Positions 18,664 to 28,942 of a stretch of DNA of 64,000 bases are shown here, one piece after another (within the stretch, counting starts at the first letter, position 1; each line of letters begins with the position of its first letter). The stretch covers positions 992,001 to 1,056,000 of the forward strand of contig NZ_CP139286.1 in NCBI RefSeq assembly GCF_034067285.1, in the 5' to 3' direction. Source of the stretch: Acinetobacter pittii (GTDB taxonomy: Bacteria; Pseudomonadota; Gammaproteobacteria; Pseudomonadales; Moraxellaceae). Below the pieces are notes generated by a model that saw only the letters and a list, made by a program, of their open reading frames with translations, ran no database searches and had not been told where the DNA came from. Position numbers and translations under genes: made by a program.

Positions 18664-19302
18664 TTGAGTGATTTTCTAAGTGAACATCTGATCTATCGTG
18701 ATGATGATTTTATGGTGATTCATAAACCTTCGGACATTTTGAGTGTTCCTGGTAAGGGTGATTTACATGATAGCGTTTTGACAAGGTTGATTGCGATTGA
18801 ACCTAGAACCTTGCTCATTCATCGTCTAGACCGAGATACTTCAGGTATTTTAGTATTTGGTTTATCGAAGCGCGGTCAAAGTGCAATTGCACGTCAATTT
18901 CAAGATCGTCAGACTTCAAAAATATACGAAGCGCTTGTCGCAGGTCATTTAGAAGGTGAAGGGACTGTAGATATTCCTGTCATCTATGACCCAAGTCGAC
19001 CGCCTTTACATATTGTCGACGCTTCTCACAACAAACCTGCTTTAACACATTGGCAGGCCATAGAACATTTTCAAATTCAGGGACAACCTGTAACTCGTGT
19101 GAAATTAACACCAATTACGGGACGATCTCATCAACTCCGTGTACACATGCAATATTTGGGACATCCAATTGTAGGTGACACGCTGTATGCGACACCGGAG
19201 CAGCAACTTGTTCCGCGTTTATGTTTGCATGCCAAACAGTTAAGTTTTAATCATCCTGTCACAGCAGAAACATTAACTTTTGACTGTCCTGTACCGTTTT
19301 AA
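18664..19302 (+). CDS. rluA: Dual-specificity pseudouridine synthase RluA-like
   Basis: Predicted to make pseudouridine at 23S rRNA U746 and tRNA U32. At about 212 residues it has the compact RluA layout without an S4 domain: VIHKPSDILSVPGKG, catalytic HRLDRDTSGILVFG, VDIPVIYDP, KPALTHW, and PITGRSHQLRVHMQYLGHPIVGD. No ATG is available. TTG at 18664 has GGGA eight bases upstream and places the start as in RluA; TTG at 18625 would add 13 residues but has no ribosome site. It follows the EntB-like gene by 132 bp, possibly in one transcript. Confidence 0.87.
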   Translation: MSDFLSEHLIYRDDDFMVIHKPSDILSVPGKGDLHDSVLTRLIAIEPRTLLIHRLDRDTSGILVFGLSKRGQSAIARQFQDRQTSKIYEALVAGHLEGEGTVDIPVIYDPSRPPLHIVDASHNKPALTHWQAIEHFQIQGQPVTRVKLTPITGRSHQLRVHMQYLGHPIVGDTLYATPEQQLVPRLCLHAKQLSFNHPVTAETLTFDCPVPF

Positions 19303-19378
19303 TGTAAAAACTTTTGATGAGTAATTTTTTGTAGCAAAGCGATTTAATTGGTTTTTGCTTCAAAATTTTGCTTTAAAG

Positions 19379-19430
19379 ACTACATAAAAAGATGCAAAAA
19401 TAAGCTAATTTGCATCGTACAATATGTAGT
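19379..19430 (+). promoter_or_regulatory. Nested inverted repeat upstream of rapA
   Basis: Outer arms ACTACAT (19379-19385) and ATGTAGT (19424-19430) enclose inner arms GATGCAAA (19391-19398) and TTTGCATC (19409-19416). The arms are perfect, giving an extended imperfect stem-loop that ends 17 bases before the rapA GTG. It lacks a following T run. It could be an operator pair or a leader hairpin. Confidence 0.5.
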
Positions 19431-19447
19431 GCGAACTTGAGAGAAAG

Positions 19448-22285
19448 GTGGAAAAATTGCAGCAGTATGCTATTGGTCAACGTTGGCTATCAGACACAGA
19501 AACTGAACTCGGTTTAGGTGTGCTTATTGATGTAGATGAAAGATCTGTCAGCATTTTATTCCCCAAAAGTGATGAGACACGTGTCTATGCACGTAACAAT
19601 GCTCCACTATCTCGTATCATCTTCAATACCAATGATGAAGTTCAAGATCAAGAAGGTCAGAAGTGGATTGTTGAGTCTGTTGAAGACCGCCATGGTGTTT
19701 TGCGTTATAACGTTGTTCGTACTTTAGAAAATGGCGAACAAGAGCGTAAAGCACTCAATGAAACGCGTATTGGTGCGCAAATTCAATTATCTAAACCTTT
19801 AGATCGTTTGCTTGCAAGTCAGGTCGACTATAAAGAGTGGTATGACTTGCGTATTGAAGCGATGCTCATGCAAGCGCAAATGCAGACTAGCCCTTTACGT
19901 GGTATGGTTGGTGCACGTGTTGGCCTGATTCCTCATCAGCTTTATATCGCACATGAAGTTGGTAAACGTTTTGCTCCTCGTGTTTTACTTGCCGATGAAG
20001 TAGGTTTAGGTAAAACAATTGAAGCTGGTCTAATTATTCACCAGCAGCTTAAAACAGGACGTTCAGAACGAATTCTTATTTTAGTCCCTGATTCTCTACA
20101 GTATCAGTGGATGATTGAAATGCGTCGCCGTTTTAACTTGCAATTCTCTCTGTTTGATTTAACGCGTACTGCATCTATTAAAGAACATGATCCAGAGCTT
20201 AACCCGTTCTTGACCGAGCAATGCATTATTGCCAGCGTTGACTTAATGGTTGACCATGATGATTTGCGTGAGCAAGCCATAGAAGCTGGTTTTGATTTGC
20301 TTGTGGTTGATGAAGCACATCATTTGATGTGGAGCGAAGAAGAAGGCGGTAATGATCGCTACGATTTAATTGAAGAGTTAGCTGAAAATACAGCAGGGGT
20401 GTTATTACTCACTGCAACACCTGAACAATTAGGCGTAGAAAGCCATTTCGCTCGCTTACGTTTACTTGATCCACAGCGTTTTAGTAGTTTAGAGCGCTTT
20501 CTAGATGAAGAGACTCAATATCAGCAAACTGCAAAAATTGCTGAAGTACTCATGTCTGATCAAGCTTTAACGCCAGAGCATTTATCTGCTTTAGAAGGTT
20601 TGTTAGGTCACACTATTGAAGACCAGCCTGATCAACGCTTTAGAGCTATTCACGAGTTATTAGACCGTCACGGTACTGGACGTATTTTATTCCGTAATAC
20701 ACGTGAAGCGATTCAGGGTTTCCCAGGCCGTGATTGTCAGCCAGCACCATTACCAGCACCAGAAGATTGGTCAAAAGACGGCAAACTGCGTGAGCAGATG
20801 TGGCCTGAAGAAGCGCAGATTGATGGTTCATGGATGCAAAATGATCCGCGTGTGCCATGGTTAATGGAAATTTTACGCAAAGATCTTAAGCATAAAAAAG
20901 TGCTTTTAATCGCGCGTAGCGGACCAGTGGTTGAGTCTTTAGAAAATGTGTTGCGTTTGCATGCAGGTATTCGTACCGCAATGTTCCATGAGGGCATGAG
21001 CTTACTTGAACGTGACCAAGCGGCTGCTTATTTCGCTGAAGAAAGCTATGGCGCACAGATTCTATTGTGTTCGGAAATTGGTTCGGAAGGCCGTAATTTC
21101 CAATTCGCCAGTGATCTAATTTTATTTGATTTACCAGCTAACCCAGATGTTTTAGAGCAGCGTATTGGGCGTCTAGACCGTATTGGTCAAGAAAACCGTA
21201 TTCAGATTCATGTGCCATATCTTGTGGGAACAGCTCAAGAACGTATGTTCCGTTGGTATAACGAAGCACTTAATATTTTCAGCAATATTTCTCCAACAGC
21301 ACAAACGCTGCAAGAGAACTTTATTGTTGAATTAAAAGACTGCTTACTTGCAGACCAAGGTCAAACATTTGAAGATTTACTTGAAGAAGTGAATGCTCAA
21401 CGTCAAGCCTTAGAAGCTGAACTTCAAGCTGGCCGAGACCGTTTACTTGAATATAATTCATGTCGTCCTATTGTGGCACAAGAAATTGTTCAGGCCCTTG
21501 AAGACTATGATGACAATACTACGCTGCCAATGTTTGTGAAGCGTTTCATGTCATCAACCAATATCGACTTTGATGAGCAAAGTAATGGTACGGTGATTAT
21601 TAAACCGACCGACCAAATGCAAGTGCAAGGTTTAGCTTTAGACGAAGAAGGTATGACCGCAACGTTCTATCGCGATCAAGCTCAGCTTCGTGAAGATGCT
21701 CAATATTTAACTTTAGAGCATCCATTCATTGAAAGTGTTATGGAAATGATCCGTACACAATCATTTGGTAGTACCAATGTTGCTGTGCTCAAATCGAATG
21801 CGTTAAAGCAGGGTTCAGTCTTAATTGAAGTCTGGTTTAAAGTGGATGTTGTTGCGCCGAAATCGCTGAATTTACCATCGAGCTTACCTAAGCAGCTTAT
21901 TCGCGTATTATTAAGTGAAAATGGTCAAGATTTGTCTGAAAAAATTGATCCGACAATTTTAAAACCTTATTTACATCACTTAGATGGTAATAGCTGTCGT
22001 CAGGTGGTTAAAGCTCGTCGTGATATCATTGAGCAGCGCTATAAACAAGCGTTAGAGATTGCGAAAGTTGATTTGCCGCAACTTCAACAGCAAGCAAAAG
22101 AACATTATGGTAATAAATGGCAATATGAAATTGACCGTTTAACTTATCTAAAACAATTCAACCCAAGTATTCGTCAAGACGAAATTGAACGTTTACAGAA
22201 GTTGCAAAAAGAAGGTTTAAGCTTACTTGATGGCTTAACGGTTACACCAGAAGCGATTCAAGTGTTAGTTGTAGTTAAACCTTAA
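19448..22285 (+). CDS. rapA: RNA polymerase-associated Swi2/Snf2 ATPase RapA (HepA)
   Basis: ATP-dependent remodeller that recycles RNA polymerase after termination. The 945-residue product (E. coli 968) opens with IGQRWLSDTETELGLG, the RapA N-terminal Tudor-like domain. The helicase core carries Walker A LADEVGLGKTIEAGLI near residue 180, DEAH box VVDEAHHL near 289, and motif VI QRIGRLDRIGQ near 574. The start is GTG at 19448; a TTG at 19457 with AGGTGG six bases upstream is a strong alternative and would give a start more like E. coli. It ends at a bidirectional terminator. Confidence 0.95.
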   Translation: MEKLQQYAIGQRWLSDTETELGLGVLIDVDERSVSILFPKSDETRVYARNNAPLSRIIFNTNDEVQDQEGQKWIVESVEDRHGVLRYNVVRTLENGEQERKALNETRIGAQIQLSKPLDRLLASQVDYKEWYDLRIEAMLMQAQMQTSPLRGMVGARVGLIPHQLYIAHEVGKRFAPRVLLADEVGLGKTIEAGLIIHQQLKTGRSERILILVPDSLQYQWMIEMRRRFNLQFSLFDLTRTASIKEHDPELNPFLTEQCIIASVDLMVDHDDLREQAIEAGFDLLVVDEAHHLMWSEEEGGNDRYDLIEELAENTAGVLLLTATPEQLGVESHFARLRLLDPQRFSSLERFLDEETQYQQTAKIAEVLMSDQALTPEHLSALEGLLGHTIEDQPDQRFRAIHELLDRHGTGRILFRNTREAIQGFPGRDCQPAPLPAPEDWSKDGKLREQMWPEEAQIDGSWMQNDPRVPWLMEILRKDLKHKKVLLIARSGPVVESLENVLRLHAGIRTAMFHEGMSLLERDQAAAYFAEESYGAQILLCSEIGSEGRNFQFASDLILFDLPANPDVLEQRIGRLDRIGQENRIQIHVPYLVGTAQERMFRWYNEALNIFSNISPTAQTLQENFIVELKDCLLADQGQTFEDLLEEVNAQRQALEAELQAGRDRLLEYNSCRPIVAQEIVQALEDYDDNTTLPMFVKRFMSSTNIDFDEQSNGTVIIKPTDQMQVQGLALDEEGMTATFYRDQAQLREDAQYLTLEHPFIESVMEMIRTQSFGSTNVAVLKSNALKQGSVLIEVWFKVDVVAPKSLNLPSSLPKQLIRVLLSENGQDLSEKIDPTILKPYLHHLDGNSCRQVVKARRDIIEQRYKQALEIAKVDLPQLQQQAKEHYGNKWQYEIDRLTYLKQFNPSIRQDEIERLQKLQKEGLSLLDGLTVTPEAIQVLVVVKP

Positions 22286-22296
22286 CTTACTCAAAA

Positions 22297-22327
22297 TAAA
22301 AAAAGCGCCTAGAGGGCGCTTTTTTTA
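22297..22327. terminator. Bidirectional terminator between rapA and the perM-like gene
   Basis: AAAAAAAGCGCC / GGGCGCTTTTTTT around TAGA; A and T runs on both sides of a GC stem. Confidence 0.9.
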
Positions 22328-22342
22328 TACATCGATTTTGAA

Positions 22343-23359
22343 TTAGATGAGACCAGCATCTTTTAATTCTAATTTTAAATATGCATAGAAAATTGGAGCC
22401 GCGATTAAACCGCCTAAACCAAAAATGGACTCAAACACTAACATTGCCAATAAAATTTCCCATGCACTGGCATTGATTTTATGCCCAATAATTTTAGCAT
22501 TAATAAAATATTCAAGCTTATGAACCAGAACCAGATAAAGTAATGCTGCACCTGCTAGTCCTAAGGAAACGGTAAGAGCAGCAATGAACGTCAATGTATT
22601 GGAAATAAGATTACCTAAAATTGGAATCAGTCCAAACATGAAGGTCAAAATGGTTAAGGTTTTGGCAAAAGGGAGGTGAATTCCCCAAAGTGGTAATAAA
22701 ATAAATGCAAATAAAATAAAGAGCAGTGTGTTAATAGCTGAAATTTTTATTTGTGCAAAAACAACATTTTTAAATGAAATCGATAGTTTTTGGATACGTT
22801 GAATCAGAAGAGACTTAAAAACAGGCTGAGGGGTACGGCGGTGAAAACCATGTATTGCCACCAAAATACCGATAATTAATCCCATCACCATAGTTACGAA
22901 GTTATGCAAAATATCGGAACTGGTATTTTTTAATGTAGTCACGTTATCTTTCATAAAAGCAAAGATTTCGTCTTTTAGATCTGTCACGCTATCGGGAATA
23001 TAGCCTGGAAGATATTTTCCGATCTCTGCCTGCAAATGAAGTAGGGTTTGGTCAACTTTGCCATTAATACTATGTAAACCTATACCTTTTAGATCGTGTA
23101 CAACAAAACTAATCAGACTCGTAATGAAAAAACCAATAAGCGAAATGGTAACAATACTAAGTAAAATACTAATAAAAATACGGGCTCTTTGGCCGTCAAT
23201 ATAACGTTCTACAACTGAACTTAAGCTAATAATAATTTCATAAATGAGAAAGCCTGCAAAAAAACTTGCTAATAAATGTAAGGGGATAACCGAAAGCAAA
23301 AAGATGCCCATAAGAATGTAGCTTGCAATCAGACTTTGACGATTATTCAAATTTTGCAT
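22343..23359 (-). CDS. AI-2E family transporter (PerM-like)
   Basis: A polytopic inner-membrane protein of 338 residues with about seven or eight predicted spans. The C-terminal part (FMFGLIPILGNLISNTLTFI, then KIIGHKINASAWEILLAMLV and FGLGGLIAAPIFYAYLKLEL) is typical of the PerM/TqsA family. Despite the family name, most members have no demonstrated autoinducer transport; sodium/proton antiport or other roles are known for some. The soluble loop near residues 75-150 is usual for the family. AGGGAT precedes the ATG. Confidence 0.85.
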   Translation of the reverse strand: MQNLNNRQSLIASYILMGIFLLSVIPLHLLASFFAGFLIYEIIISLSSVVERYIDGQRARIFISILLSIVTISLIGFFITSLISFVVHDLKGIGLHSINGKVDQTLLHLQAEIGKYLPGYIPDSVTDLKDEIFAFMKDNVTTLKNTSSDILHNFVTMVMGLIIGILVAIHGFHRRTPQPVFKSLLIQRIQKLSISFKNVVFAQIKISAINTLLFILFAFILLPLWGIHLPFAKTLTILTFMFGLIPILGNLISNTLTFIAALTVSLGLAGAALLYLVLVHKLEYFINAKIIGHKINASAWEILLAMLVFESIFGLGGLIAAPIFYAYLKLELKDAGLI

Positions 23360-23485
23360 GTGGATCCCTGAGATCGTTGGGAATATAGGAGAAAGAGCAA
23401 ACGGAATGATTATTTATACTCTGGCAAGCTATTAGCTTCAATTAGTGAATTATATTTTTATTGGAAAATAGAGGAGTTAGATTTA

Positions 23486-23514
23486 AAAATGGCCTGTTAA
23501 TTAACAAGCCATTC
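23486..23514 (-). terminator. Terminator of the TetR/DesT-like gene
   Basis: On the minus strand AATGGC-TTGTTAAT pairs with ATTAACA-GGCCATT (one mismatch), followed by TTTTT. It lies 12-40 bases after the regulator's stop. Confidence 0.7.
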
Positions 23515-23525
23515 ATAAAACAATT

Positions 23526-24221
23526 TTAGCGAATTTTTGCTTCATCTAAATGACGTGCGCCTTCTAAAATCATCCGAATCATAATCATGGTTTGTTCAGC
23601 CACTTCTGCACGTTGATTCATTGGTAAATCAATAACTTTTGCACCCATGTGAAACACAAGTTGAGTAATTGCTTTTGCAACAAGGTCTGGATGGTAGAGG
23701 TGATTGTTATTCAAGCGCTCAAGACGGATTAAATCTTCTTGTAGCTCTTGCTGAAAAAAGTTGAGTTGACGGTCTACTGCAGCTTTATAAGAAGCTGAAC
23801 CTGTAAAACTTTCACGGAGTAGTAAACTTAAATTGCCTTCATCAGCATCAAGCTGTTGAAGAAAAATATCGACAGAACTACGAATAATACTCTCTTGTAA
23901 AGAAGCACGTAGGCGAGCCTGACGGATGATTTTACGTAAAACAATACCTGCACGGTCAATTAAAGAAATTGCTAACTCATCAATATCTTTAAAGTGTCGA
24001 TAGAAACTATTTGGTGCAATTCCTGCTTCTCGAGCTACTTCACGTAAACTCAGTGAAGCAATACTTTTTTGTGGACCAATGAGATTCAAAGCTGCCTGAA
24101 AAAGTTCTTCTTTAGTAATTGTCGCTTTTCTTCCCACAGAACGCGTAGCTGTTTTAATTTCAATGACATCTTGTTGAAGAGGTGTGTCATTCAGGTTCTG
24201 AGAAAGTGAAGATTGGGTCAT
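23526..24221 (-). CDS. desT: TetR-family regulator of unsaturated fatty acid synthesis (DesT/FabR-like)
   Basis: 231 residues. The N-terminal helix-turn-helix covers about residues 30-80 (TKEELFQAALNLIGPQK, then SLREVAREAGIAPNSFYRHFKDIDELAISLID), and the FYRHFKD segment with its spacing is typical of FabR/DesT. The ligand domain follows. The ATG at 24221 is taken; the TTG at 24230 adds only three residues. It is divergent from the desC-desB type operon, the same arrangement as in Pseudomonas aeruginosa, where DesT represses desCB and senses the acyl-CoA saturation state. That function is inferred from context plus family. The AT-rich palindromes at 24300-24328 are the likely operator. Confidence 0.85.
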   Translation of the reverse strand: MTQSSLSQNLNDTPLQQDVIEIKTATRSVGRKATITKEELFQAALNLIGPQKSIASLSLREVAREAGIAPNSFYRHFKDIDELAISLIDRAGIVLRKIIRQARLRASLQESIIRSSVDIFLQQLDADEGNLSLLLRESFTGSASYKAAVDRQLNFFQQELQEDLIRLERLNNNHLYHPDLVAKAITQLVFHMGAKVIDLPMNQRAEVAEQTMIMIRMILEGARHLDEAKIR

Positions 24222-24299
24222 GCTGTTCAATATATTTGTAAACTCTCAGGATTATAGCCTTAGAAGCTGAACTTGTGAAATTGTAATTAAAAGTACGGG

Positions 24300-24328
24300 T
24301 GTATATACAAATATATATACATGTGTAT
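24300..24328. promoter_or_regulatory. Candidate DesT operator / desCB control region
   Basis: The palindrome TGTATATACA (24300-24309) is followed by AAATATATATACATGTGTAT, which contains a second, near-palindromic ATACATGTGTAT. The cluster lies between the divergent regulator and the reductase gene, 33-61 bases before the latter's ATG. Assignment to DesT is by position only. Confidence 0.45.
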
Positions 24329-24360
24329 AATAATTAAAAAAGAGCGACAGAGCCTCAGTT

Positions 24361-25431
24361 ATGCAAGCAATCGAAAAGAGAAATCCTCTATTCAATTCAT
24401 TGACACAAGCCATCTTTGATAAAGAAATGGCTAATTTCTGGCTACAAAAAGTTAATCCTTTATGGTCTGTAAAACATGGCCTTGTTCAAATTGTAAAAAA
24501 AGAATTTGTCGCTCACGACATGGTGAGCTTGACGCTAAAATGTAACCGCTTAGTGAAAATGGGCGTTGCAGGCCAGCATCATCCTGTAATTGTAGAAATT
24601 GCTGGTCGTCGCTATGAACGTACTTATAGTTTGACGCAAATTGATGCGCAGCACTTACGTTTAACCGTAAAAAAAGTTGCGGATGGTATTGTCAGTAACT
24701 GGTTTATTTCTGAAAGCCAAATCGGTGATGTTTTTGAGCTTGGTCAACCCTATGGTGATATGCAACAAAACATCAAAACACCGAATTTAATTATGTTGGC
24801 AGCGGGTAGTGGTATTACCCCAATGTTGAGCTTGATTACTGCGATTAAACAAAGTCAGCAATTAGATAAAGTTCAAGTACAACTTTTATATTGGGTGAAA
24901 CAACGTTCGGATGCCGCTTTTGTTGAATACTTTGAAAAAGTTGCACAGCAATACCCAAATTTTAGTTATCAGGTTTTCTATACCCAAGAAACCCCAAATG
25001 ATGAACGTTTAAATGCAGAGCATTTAGCATTAGTTAATGATGTAGAAAACAGCACAGTTTATGCGTGTGGACCTTCTGGTTTTGTGGCGACTGTTGAGCA
25101 GTTGTTTGAAAAAGCTCCAGCCCTTTTAACAGAAGCATTTAGCTTAACAAATGAAAGTTCTGCTGATGATATTGGTTATGTGAATGTCACATTAACCCAG
25201 TCTAATAAGGTGATTGCAATTCCTAAAGGCCAATCAATTTTGGTTAGCCTTGAACATGAAGGCGTTAAACCAACTCATGGTTGCCGTATGGGAATTTGCA
25301 ATAAATGTGTGTGTAGTAAAACACAAGGTTCAACACGTAATTTACTCAACGGTAGTGAAAATACTGAACCAAGCCAATTACTCAAAATTTGTGTGAACTC
25401 AGCACAATCCGATCTAGTTATTGATCTTTAA
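24361..25431 (+). CDS. desC: Ferredoxin reductase partner of acyl desaturase (DesC-like)
   Basis: Electron-transfer flavoprotein of 356 residues that passes NAD(P)H electrons to the downstream desaturase. Domain order is an FAD-binding barrel (RRYERTYSLTQ, about 80-90), an NAD-binding domain (LAAGSGITPMLSLI near 143, YACGPSGFV near 237) and a C-terminal plant-type 2Fe-2S domain. The iron-sulfur ligands are visible in CRMGICNKC (CX4CX2C) with a fourth Cys near the C-terminus (LKICVN). It lies 12 bp before the desaturase gene in an obvious operon and is divergent from the TetR-family regulator. Confidence 0.92.
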   Translation: MQAIEKRNPLFNSLTQAIFDKEMANFWLQKVNPLWSVKHGLVQIVKKEFVAHDMVSLTLKCNRLVKMGVAGQHHPVIVEIAGRRYERTYSLTQIDAQHLRLTVKKVADGIVSNWFISESQIGDVFELGQPYGDMQQNIKTPNLIMLAAGSGITPMLSLITAIKQSQQLDKVQVQLLYWVKQRSDAAFVEYFEKVAQQYPNFSYQVFYTQETPNDERLNAEHLALVNDVENSTVYACGPSGFVATVEQLFEKAPALLTEAFSLTNESSADDIGYVNVTLTQSNKVIAIPKGQSILVSLEHEGVKPTHGCRMGICNKCVCSKTQGSTRNLLNGSENTEPSQLLKICVNSAQSDLVIDL

Positions 25432-25443
25432 GAGAGAACTCTT

Positions 25444-26538
<1,095 letters not shown>

Positions 26539-26557
26539 GATATTACTTTAACCCCGA

Positions 26558-26592
26558 AACGCACTACTGATTATTCAGGAGTGCGTTTTTTT
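26558..26592 (+). terminator. Intrinsic terminator after desB
   Basis: ACGCACT and AGTGCGT arms, extended inward by CTGA/TCAG with one bulge, followed by seven T. Confidence 0.85.
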
Positions 26593-26602
26593 ATGGTTGG
26601 CA

Positions 26603-27178
26603 CTAGCATGAAGAAGTAAGAGGAGCCTTATTGAATATGCCCCATTGTTCAAACTGCTTTAAAGATAATGAAATTTCTTTTTCTATATCATTTTCATCTA
26701 ATTGATTTGCATTAAAAATAACATGAGGTGTGTGCCAATTTAATCCGCATCGACGTGCAGTAGCTTTTAAAGGTGCCATGAGCTCATCTAGGGTGAAGCC
26801 ATTTTGTCCTTGTTTTTGATATGCCGAATTCAAATTGCCAACTGTGACATGTAGGTAAAGTGATTTACCTTCGATATTCTGACCTTCCTGTTCATAAAAA
26901 AGATAAAACATCCGTGTTAAAACCGCATCCATCCAAGTTTTGAAAATCGGAGGAACTGAATACCAATAGATCGGGAACTGGAAAATGATGTGTGAAGCAG
27001 AGATTAGACGTTGGGCTTCAATTGCGCCGTCTTTCATTATATCCAGAGATCCGTTATATAACTCCTGAATATCAACAATGTCGATTTGGTTTCGAAGCTG
27101 TAATGCTTCAACCAAAGCACGATTAACCTTAGACTGATTTAAATCGGGATGAAAGACCAGTAAAAGTGGCTTATTCAT
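26603..27178 (-). CDS. Flavodoxin-fold NAD(P)H oxidoreductase (KefF/MdaB-like)
   Basis: A 191-residue soluble flavoprotein of the quinone reductase type. FHPDLNQSKVNRALVEAL near the N-terminus is the FMN phosphate loop, and ISASHIIFQFPIYWYSVPPIFKTWMD (in two visible pieces near residues 65-90) is the family signature. It likely reduces quinones or electrophiles with NAD(P)H. AAGGAG lies eight bases before the ATG. It is divergent from a LysR regulator at 27297, which probably controls it. No kefC-type partner is adjacent. Confidence 0.88.
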   Translation of the reverse strand: MNKPLLLVFHPDLNQSKVNRALVEALQLRNQIDIVDIQELYNGSLDIMKDGAIEAQRLISASHIIFQFPIYWYSVPPIFKTWMDAVLTRMFYLFYEQEGQNIEGKSLYLHVTVGNLNSAYQKQGQNGFTLDELMAPLKATARRCGLNWHTPHVIFNANQLDENDIEKEISLSLKQFEQWGIFNKAPLTSSC

Positions 27179-27296
27179 AGTATGTCTCCTTAATTTCTAT
27201 GATGAGTAATCACATGCATAAACAATATTCACATCATAGAAAAAGCAGACCTATAATAAAATTGACTAAATTAATTGAGCAGATGAAAGAATTTTG

Positions 27297-28193
27297 ATGA
27301 ACAAACAGACTTCTTGGGATGATCAGAAATTCTTTTTAGTGGTTTTAGAAGAGGGGAGTTTCTCGGCAGCCGCTCGTAAATTAGGCGTTACTCAACCCAC
27401 TGTACGAACACGTATAGAACAGCTTGAAAATCAGTTGGGGACTGTTTTGTTTAGTCGTTCTGTTCATGGCTTGAAACCGACAGAACATGCTCTAGCTCTT
27501 GAACTGCCAGTTCGGGCTATGCAACGTGCTTCTGATCATTTTATGCGTACAGCAAGTGCCCCTCTAAATCTAATTGCAGGCAGTGTACGGGTAAGTGTAT
27601 CGGAGTTCCTGGGCACGCTTGTTCTGCCTCAAATGCTCACAAAATTCCGTTCACTTTACCCAGAAGTTAATATCGAAATATCTTTAAACAATGCTTCTGC
27701 CAACTTATTAGAGCAAGAGGTTGATCTGGCAATCAGGATGTATCCTCCTGTTCAGGAAGCGCTTGTAGCCAAAAAGGTTGGTGAGGTGCCATTGGGGCTA
27801 TATGCACATCGAGATTATATACAGCGTAAAGGTTCCCCCATCTGTCTAGCAGATTTAAGCCAGCATGATCTGATAGGACCCGACCGTAATCTTCTTGAAA
27901 GAGAAATGATGAGGATTTTTCTACCTGAAATAAAAAATGAACAATTCAAAATACGCACCGATAGTCATCCTGCTCAGTTCTCAGCAGTTAAAGCTGCTTT
28001 AGGAGTAGGTTTTATTCAGTGCCCTATAGCAAATCAATGCCCAGAGCTTGTTCAACTGCTTCCAGACCTAGAGATTCATCGATATGATCTATGGCTGGTT
28101 ATTCATGAAGACTTTAGACAAATTCCAAAAATCAGAGCGCTTTTTGATTATTTGGCTCAAGCTTTTGCAGAGTATTTAGATGGGGAAAGTTAG
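27297..28193 (+). CDS. LysR-family transcriptional regulator
   Basis: 298 residues. The N-terminal helix-turn-helix includes KFFLVVLEEGSFSAAARKLG and QPTVRTRIEQLENQLGTVLF; the effector domain follows from about residue 90. The ATG at 27297 is chosen over the overlapping TTG at 27294. It is separated by 118 bp from the divergent oxidoreductase gene, its probable target. The inducer is unknown; quinones or electrophiles are possible (inference). Confidence 0.9.
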   Translation: MNKQTSWDDQKFFLVVLEEGSFSAAARKLGVTQPTVRTRIEQLENQLGTVLFSRSVHGLKPTEHALALELPVRAMQRASDHFMRTASAPLNLIAGSVRVSVSEFLGTLVLPQMLTKFRSLYPEVNIEISLNNASANLLEQEVDLAIRMYPPVQEALVAKKVGEVPLGLYAHRDYIQRKGSPICLADLSQHDLIGPDRNLLEREMMRIFLPEIKNEQFKIRTDSHPAQFSAVKAALGVGFIQCPIANQCPELVQLLPDLEIHRYDLWLVIHEDFRQIPKIRALFDYLAQAFAEYLDGES

Positions 28194-28198
28194 CTAAT

Positions 28199-28227
28199 AA
28201 AAAGCCCAAGCAGTCAAGTGCTTGGGC
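28199..28227 (-). terminator. Terminator of the SIMPL-domain gene
   Basis: GCCCAAGCA / TGCTTGGGC around GTCAAG. The T run is on the minus strand (five A at 28199-28203 on plus), so it mainly serves the minus-strand gene. On the plus strand the hairpin lacks a T run. Confidence 0.82.
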
Positions 28228-28240
28228 CGGAAAAGGTAAT

Positions 28241-28942
28241 TTATTTAAACTGAATTGAACCGTTCGCATTTACAGTAATTTTAGACTCACCAGCTGCCAT
28301 GTCTTGAGCTGGTGCAGCTTCGGCCATAGCGAACTTAGCCATGCTGGCACGCATTACAGGTTGTGGGAAATAGTTGTTGGTATTCAAGTTCAGATTAACC
28401 AATGTATATTGGTTTTTATTCCATGCTTGAGTCAACATTTGAGCGCGTTGTTGAAAGTTTTTAGATGCTTCTACCATTAACTCATTTTCAACTTTTTTAC
28501 GTTGTTCATCAGAAACTGTAAAATTAATCGATTGAGTCTGGAAGTTTTGCTGTAATTCATTCACTAGCTGGCTAGCAGCTTTAAAGTCTTTACTTTCTAA
28601 ACGGATTTCAGCGCGACCACGCCATTCTTTTAACTTATTGCTATCGTTATCGTAAATTGGATAAGTGCTTTGAGCACCTGTTTCCACTTTGACTTGAGGA
28701 TATTTACGAGAAACGGTAAGCGCCTGATTCATTAATTGGTTAATTTGATTTGAAAGTTCGGCTGGTTGTTTGTTACTTTTTTCAATATATAAAGTTGCAT
28801 GCATTTCATCGTTTGAAACTTGACGAGAAGCCTCAGCTTGTACATTTACAATATTGTAGTTCAAAGCATTATCATCCTGAGCAAAAACGAAAGGGCTAAG
28901 GAGGGAACCTAAAAGAAGGGTAGAGACGGCTAAAGTACGCAT
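28241..28942 (-). CDS. SIMPL (DUF541) domain periplasmic protein
   Basis: 233 residues. The N-terminus is a clear signal peptide (MRTLAVSTLLLGSLLSPFVFAQ), predicting export. The rest fits the SIMPL/DUF541 family seen in YggE and in BP26/OMP28: VQAEASRQVSNDEMHATLYIEK, ARAEIRLESKDF-like strand and a final KITVNANGSIQF beta strand. E. coli YggE is linked to oxidative stress protection; the function here is not shown. AAAGGA lies seven bases before the ATG. Confidence 0.87.
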   Translation of the reverse strand: MRTLAVSTLLLGSLLSPFVFAQDDNALNYNIVNVQAEASRQVSNDEMHATLYIEKSNKQPAELSNQINQLMNQALTVSRKYPQVKVETGAQSTYPIYDNDSNKLKEWRGRAEIRLESKDFKAASQLVNELQQNFQTQSINFTVSDEQRKKVENELMVEASKNFQQRAQMLTQAWNKNQYTLVNLNLNTNNYFPQPVMRASMAKFAMAEAAPAQDMAAGESKITVNANGSIQFK

